Source: Candidula unifasciata (lineage: Eukaryota; Mollusca; Gastropoda; Stylommatophora; Geomitridae). Taken from it: 64,000 nucleotides of DNA. The translations under genes were made by a program, and so were the position numbers. The stretch is taken from assembly GCA_905116865.2 (NCBI GenBank), contig CAJHNH020008046.1, forward strand, positions 337,746-401,745, written 5' to 3'. Position 1 is the first letter of the stretch, and each line of letters starts with the position of its first letter. The notes under the pieces were generated by a model. The model saw nothing but the letters and a program-made list of their open reading frames with translations, searched no databases and was not told the origin of the DNA. This document shows positions 36,241 to 46,609 of this stretch, piece by piece.

Positions 36241-36883
36241 CATTTCAGGTTTTAATCGAGCGACAGTGCCTCTCAGTGCCGTGTATAGTGCTCATACGAG
36301 AAAACAAAATACATGTACGTGCCTCCAAAACGGAGATAGGCTGTAGTAAATATTTGAAATAGTTTTTACTGTTTAGGGAATATTATCCTGATCTCTTTCA
36401 TGATGATAATCTTGTTCAGCTGTCCGAAAGCGATGGGAACCTTCTTAACTTATAAAGAATGTATCTATAGGAATTGAAAAGTCCTGTCAATGTTAGCAAG
36501 GCTTCTTTGCATTTGCTACGATCAGACCGTGTTCGTCAATTACTGCTATTAACAACCTGTTTAAAGTTAAATGGAATAATATAATTTCAAAAAAAAAAAA
36601 AAAAAAAAGTAAACGACGATAGAAGTGGGGAAAAAAAGTTAAGAGATGCATCAACAGCAGTCTCAGAGAGTGTGCATCCGGGACTATAGGCAAATCCTGC
36701 TAGAGATCTTTGGCCGTCAACCTTCACTGAGAATATTGTTTCATTTTGAATTAGAAAACAAAACTACTACCATATCGAGAAGTTCAAAAAGGGACATCAA
36801 ACACTGTTATTTTATAGACATTTTAGAGACATGCATTTTCTGAAAAGTTTTTTAATCACAGGTGTTTCTACAGCTGTAATATT
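36241..36883. other. Intronic sequence, nothing recognised
   Basis: AT-rich with a poly-A run at 36588-36608. Confidence 0.35.
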
Positions 36884-37145
36884 GTGGGTGGCTTTTTAAA
36901 GAAGTATTTTAGACACGGATTTTTGAAACAGAATTTTAAGCATAACTTTTCAAAAACGGAAAACACCATTATGCATGTCTTGCCTAAACATTATTTTAGA
37001 CGTGCCTTGTTGAAACAGTATTTCGGGCATGCTTTTTTTTTTTTTTTTAACAGTATCTTAAACACAGTTGTTTTGCACGTTATTGTTTTTAGGGACTGGC
37101 TTTTTTTCAACGGTATTTTAGACATGGCTGGTTGTAGCATTAATT
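36884..37145. repeat. Degenerate minisatellite of about 27-30 bp
   Basis: Variants of aaacagtattttagacatgc recur about eight times, partly split by poly-T. In the + frame this gives a repeated (F/L)LKQYFRHG-like nonapeptide. The copies are too diverged for a strict period. I regard the 114-residue frame as repeat-derived. Confidence 0.6.
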
Positions 37146-37569
37146 TGAACATGAATTATTTTCCGAGTAATTTACAAAACAGCTCAAAATCAGCAGTTTT
37201 TTTTTCATGTTTCTTGGGTACTGTATGAATTATGCATGCTATATATTTTCATAGACCATTCAGCAATAAGTGGATGGTGTTAATATGACGACGGATACCT
37301 ACACTTCTCAAAATAGTATTAGGTATTCATTTTAAATTTACCCACAGTTTAAAAAAAAAAAAATCGCATTTAGGAATTTGAGCAAACTAAAGCTTAGCAC
37401 AAAAACAACCAGAAATGCTTTTAGCTGGAGAGGATGATAGATTTGTCCTGTCGCGAGGGGTAGATTTTTAAAATGATACATTACCTAAAAGCAGATAAAT
37501 CGGCGATACGTTATCTAAACAGCACTTGCAATATGTTATGTGATCACATTCTACGTCTTTGCACACTAG

Positions 37570-37865
37570 GCATCCTCATGCGTGCTGAGTCCTACAATGC
37601 AGCAGCCACTCCAAGGTACCTCTACTGATTGTTTCCATTAGGAGTTGGATTAAGTATCTCCTGTCTTTACCTCGAAGACGGCACAGGCGTGCTTCACCAA
37701 GCCTAGCTCCTATGCCACGCAATTGTGTTTGCGTCAGAGATTGAACATTATCGCCCAACTTAGTCCGTACACCATTGATGATATAAGCTCTATCAAGGCT
37801 TCTTCCCCTTAGCATTGGTGCATAACTTGCCAGCTGGTCGGTGCCCGTATGTGTGTAGATCAAAT
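37570..37865 (-). mobile_element. LINE RNase H C-terminal fragment
   Basis: Minus-strand frame of 95 residues: DQLASYAPMLRGRSLDRAYI, then LCRLRGKDRRYLIQ and METISRGTLEWLL. This follows the pattern after the RNase H GNExADxLA box and up to the C-terminal TLxWLL motif of RNase H-bearing LINEs. Compare SIGSLHWLL at 47430-47460. It lies antisense in the receptor intron. Confidence 0.65.
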
Positions 37866-38045
37866 GATCAAGGTTAACTGCGACTTCCGAATTCAGAGGG
37901 TAGACTATCTGTTGTGACTTTCTGAAGCATGTTCGTGGAGTTTGAAACGATTACTGCATGTATGGTCGCTTGTTCTGCAACCCATGCGAATGCTCTGGAA
38001 GCAGCAATTATCTCCATGACCATGCTTCACGTAGTTATCTGGTAA

Positions 38046-38258
38046 GCGCCGCTATCATGCAGTATGTTATCTCAGTCCACGACACGGGCGCCGCTATCTT
38101 GCAGTATGTTATCTCAGTCCACGACACGGGCGCCGCTATCTTTCAGTATGTTATCTCAGTCGACGACACGAGCGCCGCTATCTTGCAGTTATGTTATCTC
38201 AGTCGACGACACGGGCGCCGCTATCTTGCAGTATGTTATCTCAGTCGACGACACGGCC
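38046..38258. repeat. 42-bp minisatellite, 5 copies
   Basis: The unit begins gcgccgctatcttgcagtat and ends in acgacacggg. Unit starts are 38046, 38088, 38130, 38172 and 38215; copy 4 has one extra base. Copies are over 90 percent identical, so the array is young. Confidence 0.9.
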
Positions 38259-38884
38259 GGTACACTGGATATTTCCATTCCTCCCGTATGATTGTGGGCT
38301 TATCCCTTTCTGGTCAAGGATTGTCATTATCATACTCTATCAGGTGGACCAAGTGTAAAATGGGTACGTGATGTGAACCTCATTTTCTATCAAATGCCTT
38401 TTAGTCTGAAACTGCGTTTGTACCAATATATTCCTATTGAGCCTCATGGTAGGAACAGGTTACTTTATTATTACAGCTTCTTAGTTCTTAGATAGTCTAA
38501 AGCGAATGGTCATGTCGTTTGCTTCCCGCTCAGACTATTCTGCGATCGTTTTACGAACGCGTTATTCACTTTCAGAGTTCAGTTTTTACGTAGATCGTAG
38601 ATTCTTGGAGTATTGTCGCTGGATCTACAGAGGTATCTGTTTGTGTGACGCACTGAGCTGGCGGCTAACCTGTACTGCTGAGTAAAACCGATCCATCTGG
38701 GATAACAACCAGAGGTAGTGAAGTCGCTCATTTTTGACTATTGGCTTCAACCAAAATACATCTGGGAGTTGCGGTGGTGTGGTGCCTAGACGCTAGCCTG
38801 TAGGCCCGAAGATCCTGACCGCGTCGGACTTTTATCAAATAATTACTTTGGTTTCCAGCCAGCCTTTAATGTGTACCGAGGACA
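38259..38884. other. Intronic sequence, nothing recognised
   Basis: Mixed composition, with no exon-like frame having splice sites in phase with exon c. Confidence 0.35.
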
Positions 38885-39012
38885 GTCCTAGTAAGTAACT
38901 GCGGACAGCGGGATGCTGACCACATCACCCACCGAGTGCAGATTGCTCTATAAAATAAACGTCTAGCCCTATATGCCCTACAATGCCTACATGCTTAAAG
39001 GCGCAAAAAATG
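38885..39012 (+). mobile_element. SINE family C, 3' portion
   Basis: Carries gatgctgaccacatcaccca, then gtctagccctatatgcccta and ttaaaggcgcaaaa, matching the complement of 32870-32960. The head is missing. Confidence 0.7.
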
Positions 39013-39291
39013 GTGCTTAGCAGCATCTTTTGCCAAATTGTTGTGTCGCTTGCTTCAAGCACACAACATTGTGCGATTGCTTTACGGGTGTGTTCAGCAG
39101 TGCAGTTGATACGGTGATCATTGGGAATCGCCGGTGGATCTACAGAGTTATTTCTTTGAAACTTTAAACAGGCGACCACCTGTTCTGTGGATAAAACAAA
39201 CTGGAAGTGAGTTGATTCTCAATTATAGAACACGTAGAATAGTAGAAAAGCACACTAGACAAAATAAAGCTTAATAACTATAGTTACCGTG

Positions 39292-39376
39292 CAGGGAATC
39301 GAACGTGTCAGCTCCAAATGACGAATGTGCCCTCGCTATAGAAATAAATGTACTGAGATACATGACTAACTAGGCG
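39292..39376 (-). mobile_element. tRNA-derived SINE head, family F (minus copy)
   Basis: The complement reads cgcctagttagtcatgtatc ... cacgttcgattccctgc, with a B box. It forms an inverted pair with 39546-39642. Confidence 0.65.
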
Positions 39377-39545
39377 CCCCTAACAAAAATTTTTTTTTTA
39401 AATTAAAGATGTCTATCACAAAGGTAAAAATTCATGTAACCTTTGTTGCCTTTTCAATGGGTGGAGGTAAATGCTGTCCATATTCCATAATAGTCAATTT
39501 CAGGCATTGCGATACACATGGATAAAAGAGTCATCTATTTTTTAA

Positions 39546-39642
39546 GAGGTGCCTACGTAGTCGTGTATCTTAGTACACTTTTTTCCATAGCGAGGTGCAT
39601 TTGTGATTTGGAGTGACAGGTTCGATTCCCGACATGGTAACT
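39546..39642 (+). mobile_element. tRNA-derived SINE head, family F (plus copy)
   Basis: Reads gtgcctacgtagtcgtgtat ... acaggttcgattcccgacat. The same 90 bp occur in reverse at 39292-39376, about 170 bp away. The tail beyond 39642 (ggacaggaaaaatagaccca) may belong to it. Confidence 0.65.
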
Positions 39643-39827
39643 CGTACTAATGTGTCCCTGTGTTAGTTTGGGAGCCACATTGCGGGGACAGGAAAAATAG
39701 ACCCACTGCCTCCACAACAAGCATGTCGTAAAAGTTTAATAACTAGGAGTTTCCTTCGAAGTCGGAGTGCATCTCATTGAGAGGCAAACAAACGATAGCC
39801 TGTATTGAAATAAATCAGATCTATAAA

Positions 39828-39930
39828 ACGAGGTTCTGGAACCAGTCTAAAGTTCAGAGGTGGGTGAACAACCAGAAACTGCCGCCGGAGTTTACAGCCA
39901 GTGAGCGCCAAGAAGAAGAAGAGGTATTTA
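39828..39930 (+). mobile_element. Possible LINE 3' tail with (AAG)n
   Basis: The + frame RWVNNQKLPPEFTASERQEEEE ends in AAGAAGAAGAAG. Its ending resembles that of the AAG-tailed insertion at 10398-10750. The family is not certain. Confidence 0.35.
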
Positions 39931-40164
39931 ATGTTGTCTTCTGAGTCCTTTTATCTTTTTACGTCATTCTATAAATGCCAATGAATACGTTGTCTGCAAA
40001 TATGATATGAATGAAACTTTAAAAAAAAAAAAAAAAGAAACATGATTCAATAAAGTAGATCTTCCCCGCTTTAACTTTTAACTTGCACCAAAAAATATTA
40101 GGTTATTTTTGCTTGCTGAAAATGTTGAACATTCCCTGACACAGTTGGCTTGTAATTCTTGCAG

Positions 40165-40209
40165 GACGAGGTCAACCAAGTGCTAACAATCAATGTGTGG
40201 CTGGAACAG
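40165..40209 (+). CDS. nAChR subunit, 45-bp exon with loop D (exon c)
   Basis: Encodes DEVNQVLTINVWLEQ between acceptor ttcttgcag and donor gttagt, phase 0 on both sides. It fits directly after ...LTQISDM (exon a) or ...LVQISDM (exon b). In vertebrate nAChR genes the corresponding exon 3 is also 45 bp and encodes DExNQVLTTNxWL. The Trp of NVWL is the loop D aromatic residue of the complementary ligand-binding face. The intron from exon b is about 4.3 kb and holds two antisense LINE scraps, a minisatellite and SINEs. The next expected exon (xWxDxxLxWNPxxY) was not found downstream in the window. Confidence 0.9.
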
Positions 40210-40817
40210 GTTAGTAATGTCACGTTAACATCTGCCTATGATAAATGTGTTCAGTTTTTAGCCCCACCTTCACGCAGAATTTGTTTTTTTCACAAAACCC
40301 AATTTTATAAACAAAAATCAAACAGGATGTTTCCTGAAATATAACAGATGTGATAATAAACCTTGTCTGTAACTAAGTACACTCTGATTGTCAGATAAAA
40401 CCAGAACATGTTTTATGGTTTTACAAAATCAATCACTTTGTAAACCGAATAAACTCTTTCAAACACCCCTGAAGGTCTTTTGGGGTTCCAATCCCATCAA
40501 AGTGGGTTTTTTTTTAAAAAGTATGTGACCACAAACTTAAAGATTGTCCCAACTGAGATCGGATAGGCGAGGGGGTAGTGTTCACCAAAATATGTCCTAG
40601 GCGCAAAAAGAAAGTGAAAAGGGCCCATAACTTGTCACTTTTTTTTGAAAAATGGTTGGGTGTGTATGAATGTCTGCGTGTGTGTGTTATATTAAACGTG
40701 TCTGTTTATAGTAAGTTTGTTGTTGTTGTTGTTGTTTTAAACCCCCCCCCGCCCCCCCCCCCGCCCCTCCCTCCCAGTTCCTGAGCTAACATTCAAAGTT
40801 GGGCTAGGTGTACAATT
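40210..40817 (+). other. Start of the following receptor intron
   Basis: AT-rich, with (GTT)n near 40719-40736 and a poly-C tract near 40742-40775. No exon was found. Confidence 0.4.
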
Positions 40818-40831
40818 ATACGTAATTGTTT

Positions 40832-41046
40832 GCCCGGCTCTCTAGCGTAGTTGGCTAAACCGGATTGCGCGGAGACCGAGTGACGAACTCCTTGTGATCC
40901 GGGTTCAATCCCGGGGGTAGGCAGAAAAGCCACATTTCTGCCAGATTTACGGTATTTACAATAGAATCAAGGCCGAAAGGTTACGATATCCATAATACCG
41001 AGCCTAAGGGTTAACAACTCATGGCTTCTGGATACTAAAACAAACA
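40832..41046 (+). mobile_element. tRNA-derived SINE, family D, copy 2, with target duplication
   Basis: The head gctctctagcgtagttggct with the B box gggttcaatcccggg is followed by aggcagaaaagccacatttc and a body to atactaaaacaaa. The 14-bp flanks atacgtaattgttt (40818-40831) and atacgtatttgttt (41047-41060) differ at one base. The B box here is better preserved than at 15643, so this copy is younger. Confidence 0.9.
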
Positions 41047-41060
41047 ATACGTATTTGTTT

Positions 41061-41599
41061 CAATTAGCTAACCTCCTGGGATCAGATTAAATAGTACAGT
41101 GCCTGTACGAAAGCTTGCAACTCTGAAACGCTGAAACCTTTCACTGGATGATAGACACAGAAGACTAATGATTACTGTAATTACTTGTTAGTGTTCAGGG
41201 TTACTCATATTCGTTTCTCTGATACAGCTGCAGTATGTCTTGGATATGTTAACGAAATCATTTCACAGTCTAATTTTTCCTTTACCAGGGTTCATATTCG
41301 CCAGCATACAGCTTAGGGGGAAAAAAAGGAATATTCTCGTGTCTCTCCTCTACACTCTTCCTTCTCCGGGCTGCCTTCTAAAAGTGTAACACACTGAGAT
41401 TACAACATCTCAGTATGGACAGTAGATCAGCATTACAAACCCCAACAGCCAAATGGCACCAATTTTGAAATACAAGCATGCAAATATGAACACTAAAAGA
41501 ACACTGTTTAGTACAATTTTATTACCAATGCTAGGCTATAAATATCAATTATGGACACTGTCTTCGGAAGATAGAAGGAATATAGTTAGGTCAGACATG
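41061..41599. other. No gene recognised
   Basis: AT-rich. A tgg-containing stretch near 41413 was inspected as a possible nAChR exon and did not fit. Confidence 0.4.
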
Positions 41600-41940
41600 A
41601 AATCCTTCTTGTAGCAAATACGGATCGGCTTTGGACGATGTTATCAGTAGGAGAATCGGCACAGAGCCAGTAGGGAGCTATATAGGCAGACACCGCATCA
41701 AATGGTTTGGCCATGTTACAGGACTGGCCTCAGACAGTGCACCACAGAGAGCAATGTGATACAGATAGATCGGTAACAGATCCAGAGGTCGACCACGCAG
41801 AAATGGACCCTAGAAATATTAGAGACACGGAAAGTGCTGTATACGAACCTAACAGACGGGGCCTTTCAGATATCTCTTCCTGAGTATAGGAAAGAAGAGA
41901 AAAAAGGTAACTCGTTAAGCCTCCAAAAGAGTAAAAATAA
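41600..41940 (+). mobile_element. LINE C-terminal fragment
   Basis: Plus-strand frames read SRRIGTEPVGSYIGRHRIKW, then FGHVTGLASDSAPQRAM and RSRGRPRRN. The order RIKWFGHV...RSRGRPRRxW is the typical C-terminal end of RTE-like LINEs. There are stops, so it is decayed. Confidence 0.7.
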
Positions 41941-42158
41941 AGGCACCCTGTAACGGCCACCCCAGCTTAGTGAAACCTGCAATCTTGAACAGGTAAGCAT
42001 TAAATAAAATTGACTTTGTGTCTTTAGGACAGCGGAACCATGGTGGTATCAAGATATTCGGATGTACTATTCCCCAACACGTTAGTGGGTGTGCCACATA
42101 TAACTTCTGTTGTTACGATGGCACAGATTTTCCTATTATATTATTCTGATAAGATAAT

Positions 42159-42387
42159 TTAGTTGCGGATCCTTCCCAGGATGTTGCAGAACCAACCCTA
42201 GCAAATTTTGGCTGTTGTGTTTTACTAAGCAAATTTACGTCCCGTTGTTTGTCATTGTTTTCTGGGCAGTAGGCTTCTCAATACCACTGTCGAAACCAAT
42301 GCAAGGCACAAGGCCTACAGCTGGGATGGAAGCCAGCACCTCGGCATTACGAAGCGCGTTCGCAACGCCTAAGCCACAGACGCCGAC
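42159..42387 (-). mobile_element. tRNA-derived SINE, family A, with 13-bp target duplication
   Basis: The complement starts ggcgtctgtggcttaggcgt with a tRNA-like head and continues to the body accactgtcgaaacc (complement) and gttgcagaaccaacc at the 3' side. The perfect duplication ctgataagataat lies at 42146-42158 and 42388-42400. This copy defines the ends of family A. Confidence 0.93.
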
Positions 42388-42424
42388 CTGATAAGATAAT
42401 CAATGTAATTTTTGTCAGTTGCTG

Positions 42425-42475
42425 TTTGACCACATCGCCCACCGACTGCAGATTGGTCTTTAAAATATAGGTCTT
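42425..42475 (+). mobile_element. SINE family C core scrap
   Basis: The bases ttgaccacatcgcccaccga and gattggtctttaaaatatagg match the core at 38895-38945. Confidence 0.55.
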
Positions 42476-42593
42476 TTTTTTTTTTTTGGCTGCCTTTGTG
42501 GCCCACGACTGAGAAAGAAAATATCATGTACAAAATGTGTTCCATGGCTGCGGTGCAACGGTTACATGATTGTAGACCCATACGTGTTTAGAT

Positions 42594-42757
42594 AAGCGGT
42601 TCTGAACCTGCCTGTCGCGACACTATTTTAGATCGGACGACTCTTTCAAAGGGGTCGCCTAAGACCATCGCAAACACATATTCATTTAAGTTATTATGAA
42701 AAAAAAAATGTTTGGGGTCGACACAACATGAGGAAACTGTATTAAATGCTCGCGGCA
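42594..42757 (+). mobile_element. hAT fragment resembling SPIN/OC1-type elements
   Basis: The start aagcggttctgaacctgcct corresponds to a hAT TIR of CAGnGGTTCTCAACCTG type. It is followed by aggggtcgcctaagaccatc and, later, gacacaacatgaggaaactg. From memory, these blocks belong to short non-autonomous hAT elements of the SPIN/OC1/Charlie kind, found in tetrapods and some invertebrates. The right TIR is missing because a LINE fragment begins at about 42758. Confidence 0.65.
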
Positions 42758-42955
42758 TGGTTGCAGGCTTACTGTATGTACGGTCAATCAAGTTCTGTAC
42801 CCAGGTCTTTCTTGGTCTGCCTCTTCTCTACTTCTCCGCTACTAAACCCTTTTCTCTAATTATTTTTGAGACACCGTTAGATCTTAATAGGTGTCAGTAC
42901 CACTGCATTTCCCGTCTTTTCACTGTAGTTAAAAGAGGTCCATAGTTGCTAATCC
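42758..42955 (-). mobile_element. LINE C-terminal fragment, same family as 60483-60807
   Basis: The words catggttgcaggcttactgt, aaccaggtctttcttggtctgc in variant form and ttttcactgtagttaaaaga correspond to 60618-60800. The minus strand would encode the ...KTILQG-V...RGRxRKTWxxN tail; here it is more decayed and lacks the (GAT)n end. Confidence 0.7.
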
Positions 42956-44514
42956 TGACTACATTTACTTCTCCTTTCCATTAACTTCTCTTGTCATATC
43001 CTGTTGCCTAATTTTGATTGGATCGACCTTCACCTTGTCCAGATCAATCAATAAGATCTGCCTCGATTTGACATCAAGATCTATCTGAGCCGACAGGCGT
43101 CTTGAGAAGGGAGAACCTTTTTTTTTTTTTAGTTGCGGACTAAACTTTGACTACCAATCTGGTGACAGGCCATTAAAAAACAAAATCCATTATAAACAGG
43201 AGACCAGGATTTTAGTTTGTAGGATTATCATCTCAATGATGAGAACCAAATAGATGCACATCTAGGAAACTTCGCTCAAACATATAACCGCTGAGAACAG
43301 TTATACTGGGGCACCACAGAACGGTTGTGAGTTAACCTGTAATTCAATGTGGTTGGTTCTTGTGAGATTCATTGATAATTCGCATTTGTAATTAGGCGTC
43401 CGTATCTGTCTATGGCTTCAGTATTACAATTTCCATAACTTCGAAATACCCTGTTCGATTCTGTTGCAGGCTATAGGGTAGCACACACCTCTTCGTTGAT
43501 ATCGACAACTGATGCAACGCTTACCTTTCAGTGAACAATGACAAACATCTGAACTCAACATTGCCTAGTTGTCCAGTAAAATCAAAAACACAAAAGAAAA
43601 ATGTTTGGGGTTTGTTTTCGACGTCGTGTATGTGGTCTTTAACTAACAATACAACAACATCAATCAGGCGTTGGGGTATACACGTTTTTATTGATTCCAA
43701 CATTCGCTGCGACAGATTGGTTGGACATACTGATAAAATTACTATTATTGCTATTGACATTACCGGGCTGTCGCCACAGTATGGATAACGACAATAGTAA
43801 TCATTTATTTAGCTTGCATCATAGGACCACGTGTGTACATAACTATAGTCAAAAATCGATTTACAAACGTTTACCTTTGTTGTAGTTTTTTTATTTTTTA
43901 TTTTATAGGTCCGCTAAGTTGTTTACTCTATACAGTTTTGTTACCTCTTATTGTAGTTCTTTGTTTTACCACCCACCCTAATGAGCTATGTATTTTAGGC
44001 TGCTGCCTGGTTTCTCGTGCAGATCATTAACCCTTTTTGTGTTGTTTTTCTTAAAACCCACCCTAAAGGGGAGTGTTTCTTTCGAGATATTTAAGAATTC
44101 TAACGTTTTTTTTAAACCCTTGTGGTTTATTTCCCCCGCGGTGGTTACCCGATTAGATTTTTAACAATTTTTTATTAGTCTTTTTGCGCAGGTTTACAGA
44201 TTTTTATTGGAGATTTTTTTAAATGGTTCTTTGAGACTTTTTTTTTAAAAACCTAGCTTTTCCCTATCGCATATTTTAGGTAGATTGCTTTACTCTACAC
44301 TGAAACACTTCAAACAAAGCAAAAACTGCAAGAACATTTCTAATCTCCCTCCACTTCTGAAGGTCAGGTGCAATGATATACTGGTGCAGTTAAGGGGGGT
44401 TTAGTCGTAAGTTTTGATCCCGGGATTTTAGTCTGCCTTTCTCCTCTTTTCCTTTGTATTGTATGGTGCGTGTGTGTGTGTGTGTGGTATGGGGTGTGTG
44501 TGTGTTAAAGACCG
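42956..44514. other. No gene recognised up to the gap
   Basis: Mixed AT-rich sequence ending in GT-rich repeats before the N run. No exon or repeat family was recognised. Confidence 0.4.
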
Positions 44515-44531
44515 NNNNNNNNNNNNNNNNN
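44515..44531. other. Assembly gap (17 N)
   Basis: A run of N follows a (GT)n-like stretch. The true length is unknown. Confidence 1.
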
Positions 44532-44639
44532 TAATTTTTTCCCTTTATTGTCTGAAAGCGCTTCGGGAAAGTCGGGATGGCCCGGGGGCATTCCCCTGTT
44601 CCCTTGGGGCTGGTTTTGGAAAAAAAGTGGTACCGAGAG

Positions 44640-44750
44640 CTGACTGTTTAGAAAGCATGGCAGACTACTGAAAGTGAAAATTTGCCTTGAAAAACCACAA
44701 TCAGCCAAATCAATCTAGGTTTGGTTCTGCAACGTTCCTGTGAAGGTACA
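44640..44750 (+). mobile_element. SINE family A, 3' half
   Basis: The bases gactgtttagaaagcatggc, then gccttgaaaaaccacaatca and ttggttctgcaacgttcct, match the body of family A. The head is lost toward the gap. Confidence 0.7.
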
Positions 44751-44931
44751 CGATGAACTTAAATGTGTCTAGGACAGTTTTTCCGAAACTTTTGTTATAC
44801 CGGCGCCTTTATTTTCTTTAGATTTTTTTCAGTGGCTCCCGTAATCTCCGTAAAGTGTGACTGTTTCGGATTAAAGATTTTGAAAAACAAAAACAAAAAA
44901 CATGTGTATCTTCGAATATTTCGTCGACGCT

Positions 44932-45617
44932 TCTGTGAAGAGGACGCGGCTCCCCTGTGAAGAGGTCGCGGCTCCCCTGTGAAGAGGTCGCGGCTCCCCT
45001 GTGAAGAGGTCACGGCTCCCCTGTGAAGAGGTCGCGACGCCCTTGTAAAGACGTCGCGGCTTCCCTGTGAAGACGTCGCGGCTTCCCTGTGAAGACGTCG
45101 CGGCTCCCCTGTGAAGACGTCGCGGCTCCCCTGTGAAGAGGTCGCGACGCCCCTGTGAAGGTGTCGCGGCTCCCCTGTGAAGAGGTCGCAGCTCCCCTTC
45201 GAAGAGATCGCGACGCCCCTGTGAAGAGGTCGCGGCTCCCCTTTGAAGAGGTCGCGGCTCCCCTGTGAAGAGGTCGCGACGCTCCCGTGAAGAGGTCGCG
45301 GCTCCCCTGTGAAGAGGTCGCGGCTCCCCTTTGAAGAGGTCGTGGCTCCCCTGTGAAGAGGTCGCAGCTCCCTGTGAAGAGGTCGCGACGCCCTTGTGAA
45401 GATGTCGCGGCTCCCCTGTGAAGAGGTCGTGACACTACTGTGAAGAGGTCGCAGCTCCCCCGTGAAGAGATCGCGAAGCCGCTGTAAAGAGGTCGCGGTT
45501 CCATTGTGAAGAGGTCGCGGCTCTTCTGAGAAGAGGTCGCGGCTCCCCCGTGAAGAGGTCGCGGCTTCCCCGTGAAGAGGTCGCGGCTTCCCCGTGAAGA
45601 GGTCGTGGCTCCCCGGC
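44932..45617. repeat. 22-bp minisatellite, about 31 copies
   Basis: The unit is gaagaggtcgcggctcccct plus gt, with variants (gacgcccc, acgtcgcggc). Because 22 is not a multiple of three and no frame of the unit holds a stop, long open frames arise on the minus strand, including a 203-residue one with a 22-residue super-repeat (RDLFTGEPRPLHRGAATSSQ). GC-rich against an AT-rich background. Confidence 0.95.
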
Positions 45618-46609
45618 GCACAGTCTGGTAATTACCGGTCTAGGATATACATCAAGGTCACACGCATGATCCAAATAAAAGATTAAGGAAAACAAACAAA
45701 TTTTTTTTTTTTTTACTGTTATAAAGCAGGAGACAGTAAAGAAAGATTTTGTTAAATTAATAAAGATACCCTGACAGGATTTAGCACAACACCAGATAAA
45801 AAACATTAATTCAATATTTAAGCTCGCCAGATAGAAAACACAAAGCCACGAATCGTCCATTAAATAACTCTCGAAGCAAGGAAGGCTGGCCTGAAACAAG
45901 CCCTCGAATTCAAGGCGGCACACGGAAGTTTCTCTAACAGTCGATAGATAGCCTAAATGGCCTTAGCTAAATGACAAAACTACCAATTCGTGATGTGTTT
46001 CAGAAATCAGTCGATCAGAATGAATGAGTAAAACAGCGCAGGTAATGAAGTCTCATGTTGTTTTACGTAGGCCGTTAACGTTTCTGCAGGTTTCACTGCT
46101 GAGTAAGAAAGCTTCGGGTTTTCCACACACAAAAAAAAATAAAAGGAATGTTGTATAAGAAAATCACCACCTTCTTCTTTGGAGTTATTTTAGAATTGAT
46201 CTAATAAGAAAGGTCTGTTTTCCTTTATCCCCAGTAGGGCGTAGGCCCTCGACCAGTCCATATCAAATTCTACTATCGTTTAGGATCTCACCCCCTCCCC
46301 CTTTTTTCCACCCACTAGTCTACTTATATACGACATGCCTAATAAAGCCCTGTAACTCAGGCCCATCAATCCAATCATCTTTATTCATTTAAATTACCCC
46401 TCCCCCACCCTTTTCCCAAACAGACACACACACACACACCCATGCACACGCACTAATACACACTCAAATAGTCTGTATGTACAACTTTTCACAGGAGACG
46501 GCGATAAGTAGGTAGTGCGATTTTCGCTAGCACAGTAACAAAGCAGAAGGGGGATGGTCGGGTTGTCTACAGTAGCAACAGCCACCACCAACTAACGCGG
46601 CAATTTCTC
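45618..46609. other. No gene recognised
   Basis: AT-rich, with poly-A/T runs and an (AC)n near 46423-46439. Confidence 0.4.

Noticed and set aside
40884..40920. tRNA gene at the head of SINE D
   Set aside because: The B box is canonical, but the unit continues into a body shared with 15643-15852 and has target-site duplications, so it is a SINE.
41405..41470. Fourth nAChR exon (stretch WTVDQHYK after an AG)
   Set aside because: The order W-x-D-x-x-L-x-W-N is absent, the frame stops early, and no donor in the right phase follows.
45010..45621. 203-residue frame with 22-residue repeats
   Set aside because: Explained by a 22-bp minisatellite without stop codons. Kept as a finding only for checking.
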